This document shows positions 6,000 to 15,084 of a DNA stretch of 16,953 nucleotides, one piece after another. The DNA is taken from contig DJEP01000056.1 of assembly GCA_002431915.1 (NCBI GenBank), forward strand, positions 1-16,953. The letters are read 5' to 3'. Source of the DNA: Lachnospiraceae bacterium UBA5895. Its GTDB lineage: Bacteria > Bacillota > Clostridia > Lachnospirales > Lachnospiraceae. The notes below the pieces were generated by a model that had not been told where the DNA came from, did not search any database, and saw only the letters and a list, made by a program, of their open reading frames with translations. Position numbers and translations under genes: made by a program. Positions within the stretch are counted from its first letter, which is position 1, and each line of letters begins with the position of its first letter.

Positions 6000-8900
6000 T
6001 TACTGATTATCAGCTTCGGTTCCTACTTCTACAGTTTCTGCTTCTGCGCTGGCATCTGCATTCTCTGCATCCAGATCGGTTCCATCACTCAGATTCAACT
6101 CTGCATCGTCACCGTACATATCACCACTGAAATCAATGGTCTCTACGGCATCGGTGCTCAGTCTGGTGTTACGATATCTCTTCATACCGGTTCCTACAGG
6201 AATCAGCTTACCGATGATAACGTTCTCCTTCAGACCGATCAGCTTATCTTCCTTACCCTTGATGGCAGCTTCGGTCAGGACCTTGGTGGTCTCCTGGAAG
6301 GATGCTGCTGACAGGAAAGATTCGGTTGCCAGTGCTGCCTTGGTAATACCCAGGATGATACGCTTGCCTTCTGCGGGCTCTTTGCCTTCTGCAATCAGCT
6401 TCTCGTTCATCTCTTCGAAATCCAGGACATCTACCAGGGTTCCGGGCAGGAACTCGGTATCTCCGTTATTCTCGATGCGGACCTTCTTCAGCATCTGACG
6501 TACCAGGACTTCGATATGCTTATCGGCAATATCTACACCCTGTAAACGGTATACACGCTGTACTTCACGCAGCATGTAATCCTGTACGGCACGGATTCCC
6601 TTGATCTTCAGCAGATCGTGAGGGTTTACGCTACCTTCGGTCAGTTCATCACCAGCCTCCAGTACCTGTCCGTCTACTACCTTGATACGGGAACCGTAAG
6701 GAATCAGATATGCCTTAGATTCACCGGTCTCTTCATTTGTGATCACAACTTCACGCTTTTTCTTGGTATCACGGATCTCCGCCTTACCGCCGAATTCAGC
6801 GATGATTGCAAGTCCCTTAGGCTTTCTGGCCTCGAACAGCTCCTCGACACGGGGAAGACCCTGTGTGATATCGTCACCTGCGACACCACCACTGTGGAAG
6901 GTTCTCATGGTCAGCTGGGTACCGGGCTCACCGATAGACTGTGCAGCGATAATACCGACTGCTTCACCTACCTGTACAGCTTCACCGGTTGCCATGTTGG
7001 CACCGTAACATTTTGCACAGATACCAACGTGGGAACGGCAGGTTAAGATCGTACGGATCTTCACTTCCTCAATGGGCTCACCCTGTGCATTTACGCCAAC
7101 GCTTAAGATCTTGGCTGCACGGCTGGGGGTGATCATGTGGTTGTGTTTCACGATCATGTTACCGTCTTTATCGTAAATATCCTCGCAGGAATATCTTCCT
7201 GTGATTCTGTCTTTCAGACCTTCAATGGTCTCTTTACCATCCATGAATGCTTTGACTACCATACCGGGGATCTCTGCCTGACCCTCGCAGCAGTCTACCT
7301 CACGGATAGAGAGCTCCTGAGATACGTCAACCATTCGTCTGGTCAGATAACCGGAGTCTGCGGTACGCAGAGCGGTATCGGACATACCTTTTCGTGCACC
7401 ATGTGCGGACATGAAGTACTCCAGTACGTCCAGACCTTCACGGAAGTTTGACTTAATGGGCAGCTCGATGGTTCTACCTGTGGTATCTGCCATCAGTCCA
7501 CGCATACCTGCCAGCTGTTTGATCTGCTGACTGGAACCACGCGCACCGGAGTCTGCCATCATGAAGATGTTATTGTATTTATCCAGACCGGACAGCAGTA
7601 CGTCGGTCAGCTCTTTATCGGTCTCGTTCCAGGTCTCTACAACGGCACGATAACGCTCTTCCTCGGTGATCAGACCACGTCTGAAGTTGCTTGCGATCTT
7701 GTCTACGGTAGCCTGTGCGGCTGCCAGCATTTCACCCTTCTTCTCAGGGACGGTCATATCGGAGATGGATACGGTCATAGCTGCTCTGGTAGAGTACTTG
7801 TAACCGATTGCCTTAACATCATCCAGTACTTCTGCAGTCTTGGATGCTCCGTGAGTATTGATAACCTTCTCCAGGATCTGCTTCAGCTGCTTCTTGCCTA
7901 CATGGAAGTCTACTTCCAGTTTCATGAAGTTCTCGGGATCGCTTCTGTCTATGAATCCCAGATCCTGAGGCAGGATCTCATTGAAGATAAATCTTCCCAA
8001 AGTGGACTCTACCGTACCGGTAATCGTCTCACCTGCTGCATTTACCTTGCTCATGCGGACATGAATGCGGGAATGCAGTGTCAATGCCTGGTTCTCATAT
8101 GCCAGAATTGCTTCGTTTACACTCTTGAAGTACTTGCCTTCACCGATAGAACCGGGTCTCTCCTGGGTCAGATAGTAGATACCGAGTACCATATCCTGGG
8201 AAGGAACGGCTACAGGACCACCATCGGAAGGCTTCAGCAAGTTGTTGGGAGACAGCAGCAGGAAACGACACTCTGCCTGTGCCTCCTGGGACAGAGGAAG
8301 ATGTACTGCCATCTGGTCTCCATCGAAGTCCGCGTTGAATGCGGTACATACCAGGGGATGCAGCTTGATGGCCTTACCTTCTACCAGGATGGGCTCAAAT
8401 GCCTGAATACCAAGTCTGTGCAATGTCGGTGCACGGTTCAGCATAACAGGATGTTCCTTGATAACCTCTTCCAGCACATCCCATACCTGGGTATCCAGTC
8501 TCTCTACCAGCTTCTTGGCGTTCTTGATGTTCTGGCTGATTCCCTTGGCTACCAGCTCTTTCATTACGAAAGGCTTAAACAGCTCGATAGCCATTTCCTT
8601 GGGCAGACCACACTGATAAATCTTCAGTTCCGGTCCTACGACGATAACGGAACGTCCGGAGTAGTCTACACGCTTGCCTAACAGGTTCTGACGGAAACGA
8701 CCGGTCTTACCTTTTAACATATCGGACAGAGACTTCAGCGCTCTGTTACCGGGACCGGTAACAGGACGTCCGCGCCTGCCGTTATCGATCAGAGCATCTA
8801 CAGCTTCCTGCAGCATTCTCTTCTCGTTACGAACGATAATATCAGGAGCACCTAACTCCAACAGTCTCTTCAGACGGTTATTACGGTTGATGATTCTTCT

Positions 8901-9698
8901 GTACAGATCATTCAGGTCGGAGGTTGCGAAACGTCCGCCATCCAGCTGTACCATAGGACGAAGATCGGGCGGGATCACGGGGATCACATCCATGATCATC
9001 CATTCGGGCTTATTGCCGGACTCACGGAAAGCTTCCACGACTTCCAGTCTCTTAATGATGCGGGCACGCTTCTGACCGGAAGATTCCTTCAGTCCGGTCT
9101 TCAGTTCCTCTGCATCCTTCTCCAGGTCAATGGCCTGCAGCAGCTCTTTGATAGCTTCTGCACCCATACCTACACGGAACTTGTTGCCCCAGGTCTCTCT
9201 TGCATCCTGATATTCCTTCTCGGACAGCACTGCCTTGTACTCAAGGTTGGTGGTTCCCGGATCCAGAACGATATAGGAAGCGAAGTACAGAACCTTCTCC
9301 AGGATTCTGGGAGACAGATCCAGGATCAGACCCATACGGCTGGGGATACCTTTGAAATACCAGATATGGGATACCGGAGCAGCAAGCTCGATATGACCCA
9401 TACGCTCTCTACGAACGCTGGCCTTGGTAACTTCTACGCCACAACGATCGCAGACAACGCCCTTATATCTGATCTTTTTATATTTACCGCAATGACATTC
9501 CCAGTCCTTGCTGGGTCCGAAAATTCTCTCACAGAACAGACCGTCTCTCTCGGGCTTCAGTGTTCTGTAGTTGATTGTCTCCGGCTTTAATACCTCTCCA
9601 TGGGACCACTCCCGGATTTTCTCCGGGGAAGCTAATCCGATCTTGATGGAATCAAATGTCATAGGCTGGTAGGTTGTTTCATTTTTTGTTTCTGACAT
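6000..9698 (-). CDS. rpoC: DNA-directed RNA polymerase subunit beta'
   Basis: This is the 1232-aa beta' subunit of RNA polymerase, which holds the catalytic magnesium. The three Asp residues of NADFDGD (455-461) are present. The N-terminal zinc ribbon has its four Cys (68, 70, 83, 86) in ECHCGKY...VCDRCG, and the second zinc site carries CRSHVGICAKC. The trigger-loop neighbourhood GIIAAQSIGEPGTQLTMRTF is intact. I chose the ATG at 9698 because AAGGGAG lies 8 nt upstream of it; the in-frame GTG at 9707 overlaps that Shine-Dalgarno sequence and is unlikely. The C-terminal 40 residues are acidic (about 14 Asp/Glu) and absent from short beta' subunits such as that of Bacillus. The gene follows rpoB by 36 nt with no promoter or terminator visible between them, so the two are cotranscribed. 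Confidence 0.98.
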   Translation of the reverse strand: MSETKNETTYQPMTFDSIKIGLASPEKIREWSHGEVLKPETINYRTLKPERDGLFCERIFGPSKDWECHCGKYKKIRYKGVVCDRCGVEVTKASVRRERMGHIELAAPVSHIWYFKGIPSRMGLILDLSPRILEKVLYFASYIVLDPGTTNLEYKAVLSEKEYQDARETWGNKFRVGMGAEAIKELLQAIDLEKDAEELKTGLKESSGQKRARIIKRLEVVEAFRESGNKPEWMIMDVIPVIPPDLRPMVQLDGGRFATSDLNDLYRRIINRNNRLKRLLELGAPDIIVRNEKRMLQEAVDALIDNGRRGRPVTGPGNRALKSLSDMLKGKTGRFRQNLLGKRVDYSGRSVIVVGPELKIYQCGLPKEMAIELFKPFVMKELVAKGISQNIKNAKKLVERLDTQVWDVLEEVIKEHPVMLNRAPTLHRLGIQAFEPILVEGKAIKLHPLVCTAFNADFDGDQMAVHLPLSQEAQAECRFLLLSPNNLLKPSDGGPVAVPSQDMVLGIYYLTQERPGSIGEGKYFKSVNEAILAYENQALTLHSRIHVRMSKVNAAGETITGTVESTLGRFIFNEILPQDLGFIDRSDPENFMKLEVDFHVGKKQLKQILEKVINTHGASKTAEVLDDVKAIGYKYSTRAAMTVSISDMTVPEKKGEMLAAAQATVDKIASNFRRGLITEEERYRAVVETWNETDKELTDVLLSGLDKYNNIFMMADSGARGSSQQIKQLAGMRGLMADTTGRTIELPIKSNFREGLDVLEYFMSAHGARKGMSDTALRTADSGYLTRRMVDVSQELSIREVDCCEGQAEIPGMVVKAFMDGKETIEGLKDRITGRYSCEDIYDKDGNMIVKHNHMITPSRAAKILSVGVNAQGEPIEEVKIRTILTCRSHVGICAKCYGANMATGEAVQVGEAVGIIAAQSIGEPGTQLTMRTFHSGGVAGDDITQGLPRVEELFEARKPKGLAIIAEFGGKAEIRDTKKKREVVITNEETGESKAYLIPYGSRIKVVDGQVLEAGDELTEGSVNPHDLLKIKGIRAVQDYMLREVQRVYRLQGVDIADKHIEVLVRQMLKKVRIENNGDTEFLPGTLVDVLDFEEMNEKLIAEGKEPAEGKRIILGITKAALATESFLSAASFQETTKVLTEAAIKGKEDKLIGLKENVIIGKLIPVGTGMKRYRNTRLSTDAVETIDFSGDMYGDDAELNLSDGTDLDAENADASAEAETVEVGTEADNQ

Positions 9699-9734
9699 TA
9701 ATGGCACTCCCTTCTATACAAACTATACAAAGCA

Positions 9735-12700
9735 TTAAAATTCATCATCACTGCCGTCAAAGCTCTCATCGGTGTAATCGTCGTCAACGTAATCGTCGTC
9801 TTCGGAGTTCACCAGTTCACCGTTATCATCGAATTCCTGTGACTGATAGCCCATCTCGCCAAGGGAGTTCTTATCGTAATCGTCATCATACTTACGATCA
9901 CCTTCCATCTCATAACGGTAATCGGTATCACCGTAATCAACGGTCTCCATGATCTCAACCTCGGTATGATCCTCACGCAGCACTCTGACATCCAGACCCA
10001 GTGCCTGCAGTTCCTTCAGCAGAACCTTAAAGGACTCGGGGATACCGGGCTCAGGGATATTGTCTCCCTTGATGATCGCTTCGTAAGTCTTCACACGTCC
10101 TACAACATCATCGGACTTCACAGTCAGAATCTCCTGCAGGGTGTAGGATGCACCATACGCCTCCAGTGCCCATACTTCCATCTCTCCGAAACGCTGTCCG
10201 CCGAACTGGGCTTTACCACCCAGAGGCTGCTGTGTTACCAGGGAGTACGGTCCGGTAGAACGCGCATGGATCTTATCATCTACCAGATGATGCAGTTTCA
10301 GGTAATGCATGTGTCCGATGGTTACAGGACCGTCGAAGTATTCGCCGGTTCTACCGTCGCGCAGACGTACCTTACCGTCTCTGGAAATGGGAACTCCCTT
10401 CCATACGGATCTGTGGTCTCTGTTCTCGGACAGATACTGCATAACTTCAGGGAGAAGCTCCTCACCGTGCTTGCTGGTGAAGGTCTCTCCGGCCCAGGGC
10501 TTGCCGTCTGCGGTAGTCTCCTGACCCTTTTCCTTCCACTCTGCACTCTCTGCATCGTCGAAAGGAAGATTTACATAATCGTTGGCAAGATCCAACGTAT
10601 CCATAATGTCTTTCTCGTTTGCGCCATCGAAGACAGGTGTTGCCACGTTGAAGCCCAGCGCCTTGGCAGCCAGGGAAAGGTGGATCTCCAGGACCTGTCC
10701 GATATTCATACGGGAAGGCACACCCAGAGGATTCAGCACGATGTCCAGAGGACGTCCGTTGGGCAGATAAGGCATATCTTCTACCGGAAGCACACGGGAT
10801 ACGACACCCTTGTTACCGTGACGACCTGCCATCTTATCACCTACGGAGATCTTTCTCTTCTGTGCAATATAGATACGGACTGCCTGATTTACTCCGGGAG
10901 CCAGCTCATCGCTGTTCTCACGGGTAAATACCTTGGCATCCACTACGATACCGTATTCACCGTGAGGTACCTTTAAGGAGGTATCTCTTACTTCTCTTGC
11001 CTTCTCACCGAAGATCGCACGTAACAGTCTCTCTTCAGCAGTCAGCTCGGTCTCTCCCTTAGGAGTAACCTTACCTACCAGAATATCTCCGGCACGAACT
11101 TCTGCACCGATACGGATGATACCTCTGTCATCCAGATCCTTCAGCGCATCATCACCGACACCGGGAACATCACGGGTGATCTCCTCGGGGCCTAACTTGG
11201 TGTCACGTGCTTCTGCCTCATACTCCTCGATATGAACGGAAGTATAAACATCATCACGTACCAGTCTCTCACTTAACAGAACAGCATCCTCGTAGTTGTA
11301 ACCTTCCCAGGTCATGAAACCGATCAGAGGGTTCTTACCCAGAGCCAGCTCACCCTGTGAAGTGGAAGGACCGTCTGCAATGACCTGACCTGCCGCTACA
11401 TGATCGCCCTTGAATACGATGGGCTTCTGATTGTAGCAGTTGGACTGGTTACTGCGGGAGAACTTGGTCAGATGGATTTCTGCCTTCTCACCGTCATCAT
11501 AAGCGATACGAATGGTCTTGGAAGATACATAAGTAATGGTTCCGGGCTTTTTAGCCACAACGCAGACACCGGAGTCAACCGCTGTCTTTACTTCCATACC
11601 GGTACCTACTACAGGTGCCTCGGTGCTTAACAGAGGTACGGCCTGACGCTGCATGTTGGATCCCATCAGCGCACGGTTCGCATCATCATTCTGCAGGAAA
11701 GGAATCAGTGCGGTAGCCACAGAGAATACCATTCTCGGGGATACATCCATGTAATCGAACATAGCCTTGGGATATTCCTGGGTCTCTTCGCGGTAACGAC
11801 CGGATACGGAATTTCTCACGAAATGTCCTTCTGCATCCAGTGCTTCGTTCGCCTGTGCTACATGGTAATTATCTTCTTCGTCCGCAGTCATATAGACTAC
11901 TTCATCGGTAACGCGGGGGTTCCCCGGATCGGACTTATCGATCTTACGGTAAGGAGCCTCTACGAAACCATATTCATTAATTCTTGCATAACTTGCAAGA
12001 GAGTTGATCAGACCGATGTTAGGACCTTCGGGAGTCTCGATAGGGCACATTCTTCCGTAATGGGAGTAATGTACATCTCGAACCTCGAATCCGGCACGAT
12101 CTCTGGACAGACCGCCGGGACCCAGTGCAGACAGACGTCTCTTGTGGGTCAGCTCACCCAGAGGGTTATTCTGGTCCATGAACTGAGACAGCTGGGAAGA
12201 TCCGAAGAACTCCTTCACTGCTGCGGTCACAGGCTTGATATTGATAAGAGACTGGGGAGAGATCTCCTCAGCATCATGAGTAGTCATACGCTCACGTACC
12301 ACTCTCTCCATTCTGGACAGACCGATACGATACTGGTTCTGTAGCAATTCACCTACCGCACGGATACGTCTGTTGCCCAGATGGTCGATATCGTCATCGT
12401 TGCCCAGACCATACTCCAGATGCATATTATAGTTGATGGAAGCTAAGATATCTTCCTTGGTAATATGCTTGGGTACCAGTTCATGTACGTTCTTCTTGAT
12501 TGCCTCTGCGAGCTTCTCGGGATTCTCACCGAACTCCTCAAGGATCTTCGCCAGAACGGGATAATATACCAGTTCATGGATACCGAAATCTCTGGGATTG
12601 CAGTCTACGTAATGGGTCAGGTCTACCATCAGGTTAGACAGTACTTTTACATTTTTCTCTTCTGTCTGAATATATACGAAGGGAACTGCGCTGTTCTGAA

Positions 12701-13664
12701 TGGTATCAGCCAGTTCTGCAGTCACCTTGTTGCCTGCGGATGCGATCACTTCACCGGTGGAAGGATCTACTACATCTGCAGCCAGGATCTGATGACGAAT
12801 ACGATTCTTCAGAGCTAATTTTTTATTAAATTTATATCTTCCGACTTTGGCTAAATCATATCTTCTGGGGTCGAAGAACATAGCATTGATCAGACTCTCT
12901 GCGCTCTCAACACTTAAAGGCTCACCGGGACGGATCTTTTTGTATAACTCTAACAGACCCTCCTGATAATTCTCAGCAGTGTCCTTGGTAAAGCTTGCCT
13001 CGATCTTAGGCTCATCGCCAAACAGCTCACGGATCTCATCATTCGTACCGATGCCCAATGCACGGATCAATACAGTGATGGGAACCTTACGGGTTCTGTC
13101 CACACGTACATAGAATACATCGTTGGAATCGGTCTCATACTCCAGCCATGCACCACGGTTCGGGATCACGGTGCAGGAGAAGAGCTTCTTACCGATCTTA
13201 TCATGTCCGATTCCGTAGTAGATGCCGGGAGAACGAACCAACTGGCTGACGATAACACGCTCTGCGCCATTTACCACAAATGTTCCTGTATCGGTCATCA
13301 GAGGAAGATTGCCCATGAAGATCTCGTGCTCACTGATCTCTTCCTTCTCCTTGTTATAAAGGCGAACCTTAACCTTAAGAGGTGCCTCGTAGGTAGCATC
13401 TCTCTCTTTACACTCTTCGATAGAATACTTCACGTCGTCCTTGCAGAGTTCAAAATCCACAAATTCCAGACTCAAAGCGCCGCTGTAGTCAGCGATCGGA
13501 GAGATGTCGTCAAAGACTTCCTTCAAGCCTTCGTCTAAAAACCACTGATAGGAGTCCTTCTGGACCTCGATCAGATTGGGCATCTCTAAAACCTCTTCTT
13601 GTCTTGAATAACTCATACGCATAACCTTGGAACCGGCAATCGGACGTATTCTGTTCTTTTCCAT
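9735..13664 (-). CDS. rpoB: DNA-directed RNA polymerase subunit beta
   Basis: This is the 1309-aa beta subunit of RNA polymerase. The fork/rifampicin region FFGSSQLSQFMDQNNPL is followed by ELTHKRRLSALGPGGL, with wild-type-like Asp497, His507 and Ser512, so no classical rifampicin-resistance change is seen. The C-terminal anchor GEMEVWALEAYGA is intact. After the conserved end there is an acidic tail of about 68 residues (28 Asp/Glu), making the protein about 100 residues longer than Bacillus RpoB. An ATG at 13670 would add Met-Ser; I prefer 13664 because GGGGTGA ends 7 nt upstream of it but only 1 nt from 13670, and because relatives begin MEKNR as I recall. Its own promoters lie upstream, so it is probably transcribed separately from rplJL, together with rpoC. 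Confidence 0.98.
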   Translation of the reverse strand: MEKNRIRPIAGSKVMRMSYSRQEEVLEMPNLIEVQKDSYQWFLDEGLKEVFDDISPIADYSGALSLEFVDFELCKDDVKYSIEECKERDATYEAPLKVKVRLYNKEKEEISEHEIFMGNLPLMTDTGTFVVNGAERVIVSQLVRSPGIYYGIGHDKIGKKLFSCTVIPNRGAWLEYETDSNDVFYVRVDRTRKVPITVLIRALGIGTNDEIRELFGDEPKIEASFTKDTAENYQEGLLELYKKIRPGEPLSVESAESLINAMFFDPRRYDLAKVGRYKFNKKLALKNRIRHQILAADVVDPSTGEVIASAGNKVTAELADTIQNSAVPFVYIQTEEKNVKVLSNLMVDLTHYVDCNPRDFGIHELVYYPVLAKILEEFGENPEKLAEAIKKNVHELVPKHITKEDILASINYNMHLEYGLGNDDDIDHLGNRRIRAVGELLQNQYRIGLSRMERVVRERMTTHDAEEISPQSLINIKPVTAAVKEFFGSSQLSQFMDQNNPLGELTHKRRLSALGPGGLSRDRAGFEVRDVHYSHYGRMCPIETPEGPNIGLINSLASYARINEYGFVEAPYRKIDKSDPGNPRVTDEVVYMTADEEDNYHVAQANEALDAEGHFVRNSVSGRYREETQEYPKAMFDYMDVSPRMVFSVATALIPFLQNDDANRALMGSNMQRQAVPLLSTEAPVVGTGMEVKTAVDSGVCVVAKKPGTITYVSSKTIRIAYDDGEKAEIHLTKFSRSNQSNCYNQKPIVFKGDHVAAGQVIADGPSTSQGELALGKNPLIGFMTWEGYNYEDAVLLSERLVRDDVYTSVHIEEYEAEARDTKLGPEEITRDVPGVGDDALKDLDDRGIIRIGAEVRAGDILVGKVTPKGETELTAEERLLRAIFGEKAREVRDTSLKVPHGEYGIVVDAKVFTRENSDELAPGVNQAVRIYIAQKRKISVGDKMAGRHGNKGVVSRVLPVEDMPYLPNGRPLDIVLNPLGVPSRMNIGQVLEIHLSLAAKALGFNVATPVFDGANEKDIMDTLDLANDYVNLPFDDAESAEWKEKGQETTADGKPWAGETFTSKHGEELLPEVMQYLSENRDHRSVWKGVPISRDGKVRLRDGRTGEYFDGPVTIGHMHYLKLHHLVDDKIHARSTGPYSLVTQQPLGGKAQFGGQRFGEMEVWALEAYGASYTLQEILTVKSDDVVGRVKTYEAIIKGDNIPEPGIPESFKVLLKELQALGLDVRVLREDHTEVEIMETVDYGDTDYRYEMEGDRKYDDDYDKNSLGEMGYQSQEFDDNGELVNSEDDDYVDDDYTDESFDGSDDEF

Positions 13665-13724
13665 TGACATTTCACCCCGTTCTTTCAGATTTAAAGCCTA
13701 TTTTGCGTCGGCAACAATGCAGTA

Positions 13725-13754
13725 TATATAAACGTCAAATTTTATGCATGACAA
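13725..13754 (-). promoter_or_regulatory. Second candidate rpoB promoter (P2)
   Basis: On the minus strand TTGTCA (13754-13749) and TATATA (13730-13725) are separated by 18 nt, a reasonable sigma-A promoter. The start would fall near 13718, about 50 nt before rpoB. It is weaker than the upstream promoter and unproven. Confidence 0.45.
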
Positions 13755-13773
13755 ATAAGCATAGCACCGCACA

Positions 13774-13785
13774 ATAGTGCACTAT
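13774..13785. promoter_or_regulatory. 12-bp palindrome at the rpoB P1 start point, possible operator
   Basis: ATAGTGCACTAT is a perfect 12-bp palindrome just downstream of the P1 -10 element, covering the expected transcription start. It is flanked by direct copies of GCACAAT at 13769-13775 and 13794-13800, 25 nt apart. It could bind a dimeric regulator or form the start of the RNA leader. Confidence 0.4.
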
Positions 13786-13787
13786 CC

Positions 13788-13816
13788 ATAATAGCACAAT
13801 GATGGAAATACGTCAA
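13788..13816 (-). promoter_or_regulatory. Main rpoB promoter (P1)
   Basis: On the minus strand TTGACG (13816-13811), a 17-nt spacer and TATTAT (13793-13788), preceded by TGC, make a near-consensus extended -10 sigma-A promoter. The next stretch upstream (13817-13847) is almost all A/T and can act as an UP element. The rpoB leader would be about 115 nt. Confidence 0.8.
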
Positions 13817-13847
13817 GGAAATATTTTGAATATTTTTGAAAAAATGA

Positions 13848-13988
13848 TAACTATTCAGAGCCATGCAAAACTGCATTCTGCGAATGCTTGCATTCATGCA
13901 GATATGCAGTTTTATATGGCGAAGTAACCACATGAGCAAAAAGGAAGCCTCGTAGAGGCGATTTTGCGAAGGGGGTTCTGAATAGTTA
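13848..13988. mobile_element. MITE-like palindromic element between rplL and rpoB
   Basis: A 141-bp non-coding segment is bounded by perfect 12-bp terminal inverted repeats: TAACTATTCAGA at 13848-13859 and TCTGAATAGTTA at 13977-13988. Both ends start with TA, as expected for elements that duplicate a TA target, though this is inference. Inside, a large nested hairpin spans about 13860-13920: GCCAT/ATGGC, AAAACTGCAT/ATGCAGTTTT, TCTGC/GCAGA and AATGC/GCATT. A small GCCTC/GAGGC hairpin follows near 13948-13960. It carries no open frame of note and no transposase. It lies between the rplL terminator and the AT-rich upstream part of the rpoB promoter. Confidence 0.65.
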
Positions 13989-14009
13989 CAAATAATGAAT
14001 AATTTAGAA

Positions 14010-14056
14010 AATACAAATAAGAAAGAACCATGCACCGGCAGGTGCCGGCACATGGT
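14010..14056 (-). terminator. Intrinsic terminator after rplL
   Basis: ACCATGCACCGGCA at 14027-14040 pairs with TGCCGGCACATGGT at 14043-14056, giving 12 pairs and two central mismatches. On the minus strand it is followed by TTCTTTCTTATTTG. It lies about 20 nt after the rplL stop, so rplJL ends here and rpoB needs its own promoter. Confidence 0.85.
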
Positions 14057-14077
14057 CCGTCATATACTGGTTAAAAA

Positions 14078-14449
14078 TTACTTCAGAGTAACCTTTGCGC
14101 CAACTTCCTCAAGCTTCTTCTTGATGTCCTCAGCTTCTTCCTTAGAAGCGCCTTCCTTAACAACCTTAGGAGCTCCGTCAACTACGTCCTTAGCTTCCTT
14201 CAGACCCAGACCGGTTACTTCACGAACAACCTTGATAACCTTAACCTTCTCAGCGCCAACCTCGGTCAGCTCTACGTCGAACTCGGTCTTCTCTTCTGCT
14301 GCTTCAGCAGGACCAGCTGCTGCTACAACAACGCCAGCTGCTGCAGATACGCCGAACTCCTCCTCGCAAGCCTTTACGAGATCATTTAACTCTAATACAG
14401 ATAACTCTTTGATAGCATCGATTAATTCCTGTGCTGTTAACTTAGCCAT
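14078..14449 (-). CDS. rplL: 50S ribosomal protein L7/L12
   Basis: This is the 123-aa stalk protein L7/L12, present as dimers bound to L10, which recruits and activates translation GTPases. The N-terminal dimerisation domain (1-33) begins MAKLTAQELIDAIKEL. An Ala-rich hinge covers about 34-52. The C-terminal domain (53-123) holds the conserved GLGLKEAKDVVDGAPK (80-95) that contacts elongation factors. I chose the ATG at 14449, which has GGAGG 8-9 nt upstream; an in-frame ATG at 14464 would overlap that ribosome binding site. It follows rplJ by 53 nt in a two-gene operon, so both genes come under control of the L10 leader. Confidence 0.98.
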   Translation of the reverse strand: MAKLTAQELIDAIKELSVLELNDLVKACEEEFGVSAAAGVVVAAAGPAEAAEEKTEFDVELTEVGAEKVKVIKVVREVTGLGLKEAKDVVDGAPKVVKEGASKEEAEDIKKKLEEVGAKVTLK

Positions 14450-14502
14450 TTTAATTTCCTCCATTTGAAATATTTTGATTAATTGTCAATTAGTTGCAAC
14501 TA

Positions 14503-15039
14503 TTATTCAGCTGCGGGTGCTTCTTCAGCGGGTACTGCTGCTTCACAAGCTGCTGCGCCGCCTTTTTCAGCCAGCTGATTCATAACACGTGCAAAATTGG
14601 TGATAGGACTCTGTAAGCTGCCAAGCAGTTTGGAGATGAGTACGTCTCTGGAAGGGATGTTAGCGATTGCAGCCATACCCTTAGCATCATAAACGGTACC
14701 TTCTACCACACCGGCCTTGATCTCAAGCTTATCAGCAGTCTTAGCGAACTGAGCCAGTACTCTTGCGGGAGCAGTTGCATCCTCGGTAGAGTAAGCCATT
14801 GCGCTGGGTCCTTCCAGATACTCGGACAGACCTTCGAACTGTGTACCCTTGAACGCGAAGTTCATCATGGTGTTCTTGTAAACCTTGTAGGTAACTCCTG
14901 CCTCACGTAAGTTCTTACGTAACTGGGTATCCTGCTCAACAGTAAGTCCACGGTAGTCTACCAGAACTACAGACTGGGCATCCTTGATACCAGCAGAAAT
15001 CTCTTCTACTACAGGCTGTTTTAATTCAACTTTTGCCAT
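14503..15039 (-). CDS. rplJ: 50S ribosomal protein L10
   Basis: The 178-aa L10 protein anchors L7/L12 dimers to 23S rRNA at the base of the stalk. The N-terminal RNA-binding domain shows VVLVDYRGLTVEQ (24-36) and the YKVYKNTMMNFA segment. The C-terminal helix that binds L7/L12 ends in a short Ala/Glu-rich tail. AAGGAGG lies 7 nt before the ATG at 15039. In Firmicutes the L10-L12 complex represses its own operon by binding the leader RNA; that leader is visible upstream (15203-15315). A palindromic segment of about 117 nt separates the leader from this ribosome binding site. Confidence 0.98.
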   Translation of the reverse strand: MAKVELKQPVVEEISAGIKDAQSVVLVDYRGLTVEQDTQLRKNLREAGVTYKVYKNTMMNFAFKGTQFEGLSEYLEGPSAMAYSTEDATAPARVLAQFAKTADKLEIKAGVVEGTVYDAKGMAAIANIPSRDVLISKLLGSLQSPITNFARVMNQLAEKGGAAACEAAVPAEEAPAAE

Positions 15040-15084
15040 TTCTTTACCTCCTTATAGATTTTGTGCCGATAAGAAGAATATAAA

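Noticed and set aside
7851..8681. 276-codon open frame on the plus strand opposite rpoC
   Set aside because: It is antisense to the catalytic part of rpoC and has no domain or start signals. It is a shadow.
9699..9707. GTG start for rpoC three codons upstream
   Set aside because: The GTG overlaps the Shine-Dalgarno sequence that serves the ATG at 9698.
9966..10976. 336-codon open frame on the plus strand opposite rpoB
   Set aside because: It lies wholly antisense to conserved rpoB sequence, has no ribosome binding site I could defend, and its translation shows no recognisable domain. It is a codon-bias shadow.
14450..14464. Five-codon extension of L7/L12 (Met-Glu-Glu-Ile-Lys)
   Set aside because: Those codons overlap the GGAGG ribosome binding site of the normal MAKLT start.
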